Shown here one piece after another: positions 62,093-64,000 of a stretch of DNA of 64,000 nt. A model generated the notes under the pieces. The model ran no database searches, was not told the DNA's origin, and saw only the letters and a program-made list of their open reading frames with translations. The position numbers were made by a program, and so were the translations under genes. Within the stretch, counting starts at the first letter, position 1. The number at the start of each line of letters is the position of its first letter. The stretch is from Geopsychrobacter electrodiphilus DSM 16401 (GTDB taxonomy: Bacteria; Desulfobacterota; Desulfuromonadia; Desulfuromonadales; Geopsychrobacteraceae), in contig NZ_ARWE01000001.1 of the NCBI RefSeq assembly GCF_000384395.1, positions 4,128,501 to 4,192,500 on the forward strand. The letters are read 5' to 3'.

Positions 62093-64000
62093 ATGCATAT
62101 CAGACAGCGTGTCGAACAACTCTTAAAGCGCATGCATGAGCAGCCGCAGTACCCCAGCCAGGGTGCCGTGCTCTTCGTTGATCTTGAAAACCGCAGTTTT
62201 CAGCGTGGCTATTTGCCGCTGACGATGGTGCAGAATTTTCTGGCCGGGCGCGGTGGCAACATGGTGCTGCTTTACAACCTGCTGCAGGAAGAGAAGGACG
62301 CACTCGACCCCGAGGTACCGCTGATCTTCGGGGCCGGGGTCTTGACCAGCCATATGCCCGCGGCCACCCGCGGCAACGTCACCAGCCGCTCGCCGGAGAG
62401 TCGCGCGATCCTCGACAGCAACGCCGGCGATTACTTCCCCAGCTATCTCAAACGTCAGGGCTACGACCATCTGGTCTTGTATGGGCGTAATCCGCAGTGG
62501 ACCCTGCTTAAAATTGAGCAGGAGCGGGTGTTATTTCTTGATGCCAGCCCCTATCACGGCATGGATAATATCGAATTTACAGCCGCAATCGAACGGGATT
62601 TTGTTTGTCATGAGCGCAAGGATCTGGCGATGGCGCGGATCAGTAGCGCCGGTGAAAATCAGGTGCTGTGCAGCGGGATCATGGCGGGTGAAAAAGCGAT
62701 CTGGGGGCGCGGCGGCGGCGGCGCCAAGATGGGTTCCCTGCACCTGAAGGCGATCCTCATCCAGGGGAAACCCCCGGAATTTGAACTTTCGGCGGCGCAC
62801 AAACAGCAGAACCGTGAACTGGGTAAAAAAATTCTCAGTGCGAGTGTGGTTCAGAACGCGCTGAAAAAGGTCGGTACGCCCTTCCTCTACAAGCCGAGCC
62901 GGGTGCTGGGGGCGATGGGGACAAAGAACAATCAGGAGACCACCTGGTTCGACAGCCTGGATGCGGATAACTTTGACCCCTATCGCCCGGGGATGAGCGG
63001 CTGCTACAGATGCCCGGTCTGTTGCCGGGCGAATAACGACATGCTCCCCGGTGGCAAAGGGGGCTGGGGTGCCAGCGCCTTGACCGGTCTCAACGGCAAC
63101 GCCAGTTATGACAAAGAGCAGAGCGCCCTGGAACATCACAAGCGCCGCAGCTACAACGGCATTAACCACGATGGCAAGTTCGACAAGTACGACAAGGGGG
63201 AAGGACCCGAATATATCATCGTCGGTAAATTCGGACCCAATATCGGCATTAAGGAGCCCGAGCAGGTATTAAGGCTCAACAATATCATCAACGATCTGGC
63301 TCTCGACGCCAGCAGCACCGGCAGCGCCATCGCCTGGGCGATGGAACTTTATCAGCGCGGTATCATCGACCGGAAGACCACCGGTGGGCTGGATTTGCGT
63401 TGGGGGAACTATCCGGTCATCGAGCAGCTGCTGTTTCTGACCGCCAAATGCGAGGGCTTCGGCGCGACCATCGCCGCCTCCACGCGCGCCGTCGAAAAAG
63501 GGCTATATCCGCCCGAAGCCCTTGATTACTGCATGGCCTCCAAGGGGCTGTTTCAGTCCGACCCCCACGATGCACGGATCCTCAAGGCTTTCGCCCTGGG
63601 GTTGGCGGTGGCGACACGCGGCATGGACCATCTGCGCAACCGCGCGACCCTCGAGATCAACGCGCGGATCAACGATGACGCCGCCTTCAAGACCGCACTC
63701 TACGGAGGGCTGGTTTCGCCCGAACCGACCTCCTACCTTGGGAAGGAGTACGCGGTCCGGCGTTGTGAAAACACCTTTGCCGTCGGTGATGCGCTCGGCA
63801 TGTGCCGCTTTAATACCAAGCTCTTTAATTCACCCAATACCCCTGACCTTGAAGACTTTGCCGAGCAGTTGACCGCCCTGACCGGCCTCGATTTTAGCGC
63901 TGCACAGTTGGATGAAATCGGGCGCAGCATCACTGGCCTCGAGCGGATGCTTAACTTTCGTCTCGGCCTGCGCGGAGCGGATGACAGTCTGCCGCCGCGC
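62093..64000 (+). CDS. AOR-family tungsten oxidoreductase, divergent (3' end beyond window)
   Basis: 636 codons visible from ATG 62093 (GTGAGG upstream), still open at the window edge. Matches to the family are FLAGRGGNMVLLYNLL, FGAGVLTSHMPAATRGNVTSRSP, WGRGGGGAKMGSLHLKAI and cluster cysteines GCYRCPVCCRAN. Long insertions (for example 62760-62990) separate it from both AOR1 and BamB. It may oxidise an aryl aldehyde or reduce an aryl acid. Downstream partners are not visible. Confidence 0.85.
   Translation, partial: MHIRQRVEQLLKRMHEQPQYPSQGAVLFVDLENRSFQRGYLPLTMVQNFLAGRGGNMVLLYNLLQEEKDALDPEVPLIFGAGVLTSHMPAATRGNVTSRSPESRAILDSNAGDYFPSYLKRQGYDHLVLYGRNPQWTLLKIEQERVLFLDASPYHGMDNIEFTAAIERDFVCHERKDLAMARISSAGENQVLCSGIMAGEKAIWGRGGGGAKMGSLHLKAILIQGKPPEFELSAAHKQQNRELGKKILSASVVQNALKKVGTPFLYKPSRVLGAMGTKNNQETTWFDSLDADNFDPYRPGMSGCYRCPVCCRANNDMLPGGKGGWGASALTGLNGNASYDKEQSALEHHKRRSYNGINHDGKFDKYDKGEGPEYIIVGKFGPNIGIKEPEQVLRLNNIINDLALDASSTGSAIAWAMELYQRGIIDRKTTGGLDLRWGNYPVIEQLLFLTAKCEGFGATIAASTRAVEKGLYPPEALDYCMASKGLFQSDPHDARILKAFALGLAVATRGMDHLRNRATLEINARINDDAAFKTALYGGLVSPEPTSYLGKEYAVRRCENTFAVGDALGMCRFNTKLFNSPNTPDLEDFAEQLTALTGLDFSAAQLDEIGRSITGLERMLNFRLGLRGADDSLPPR

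Overview
The window comes from a strictly or mostly anaerobic bacterium, most likely a member of the Desulfuromonadia/Geobacter relatives. It carries a complete tungsten-type (class II) benzoyl-CoA reductase operon (bamB-I), the matching lower benzoyl-CoA pathway, several AOR-family tungstoenzymes, a UGA-encoded selenocysteine and a Ni superoxide dismutase. No rRNA, tRNA, CRISPR array, phage or intact insertion sequence was seen.

Region by region. 1-1443: a truncated methyltransferase diverging from a LysR regulator. 1432-4408: threonine catabolism (tdh, kbl) under a divergent XRE-cupin regulator with three inverted repeats between them. 4464-8553: a class II aldolase translationally coupled to an AOR-family oxidoreductase, then Ni-SOD with its maturation peptidase. 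8554-14454: a small membrane protein, a PhnD-like lipoprotein coupled to a hybrid histidine kinase, a pterin dehydratase, and two gene-poor stretches. 14455-26352 (minus strand): bamB-C-D-E-F-G-H-I followed by fdhD; bamF is a selenoprotein gene with a UGA at codon 18 and a hairpin behind it. 26559-32960 (plus strand): GNAT, Rrf2 regulator, membrane protein, tandem CDP-alcohol phosphatidyltransferase, transglutaminase-like protein, CoA-transferase/GNAT fusion and an HDAC-family deacetylase.

32975-44203 (minus strand) is a ten-gene run: a HAD/ECH fusion, thiolase, SDR, thiolase, thioesterase, bamQ, bamA, bamR, an amidohydrolase and bamY. Together with bamB-I it covers benzoate -> benzoyl-CoA -> dienoyl-CoA -> 6-hydroxy- and 6-oxo-cyclohexenoyl-CoA -> 3-hydroxypimeloyl-CoA and beta-oxidation. 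A divergent IclR gene (44622) shares with this operon an intergenic region holding two near-identical 15-bp palindromes. The bamB operon and the GNAT-rrf2 genes share a different inverted repeat, GGTA-N6-TACC.

45548-64000 (plus strand) is a second CoA/2-oxo-acid module: an HgdC-type ATPase with a single HgdB-like iron-sulfur protein, an ADP-forming acyl-CoA synthetase, a CoA-transferase, a phenylacetate-CoA ligase, indolepyruvate ferredoxin oxidoreductase, a duplicated ACT/ketopantoate-reductase-like pair, a TRAP transporter, a universal stress protein and a third AOR-family protein cut by the right edge. The combination suggests oxidative and reductive handling of aryl or branched 2-oxo acids.

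The least explained structures are a family of three roughly 77-nt intergenic hairpins with a conserved loop and variable but paired stems (22463, 49757, 55129), and a possible lysine-acylation control module beside the benzoate-CoA ligase gene.
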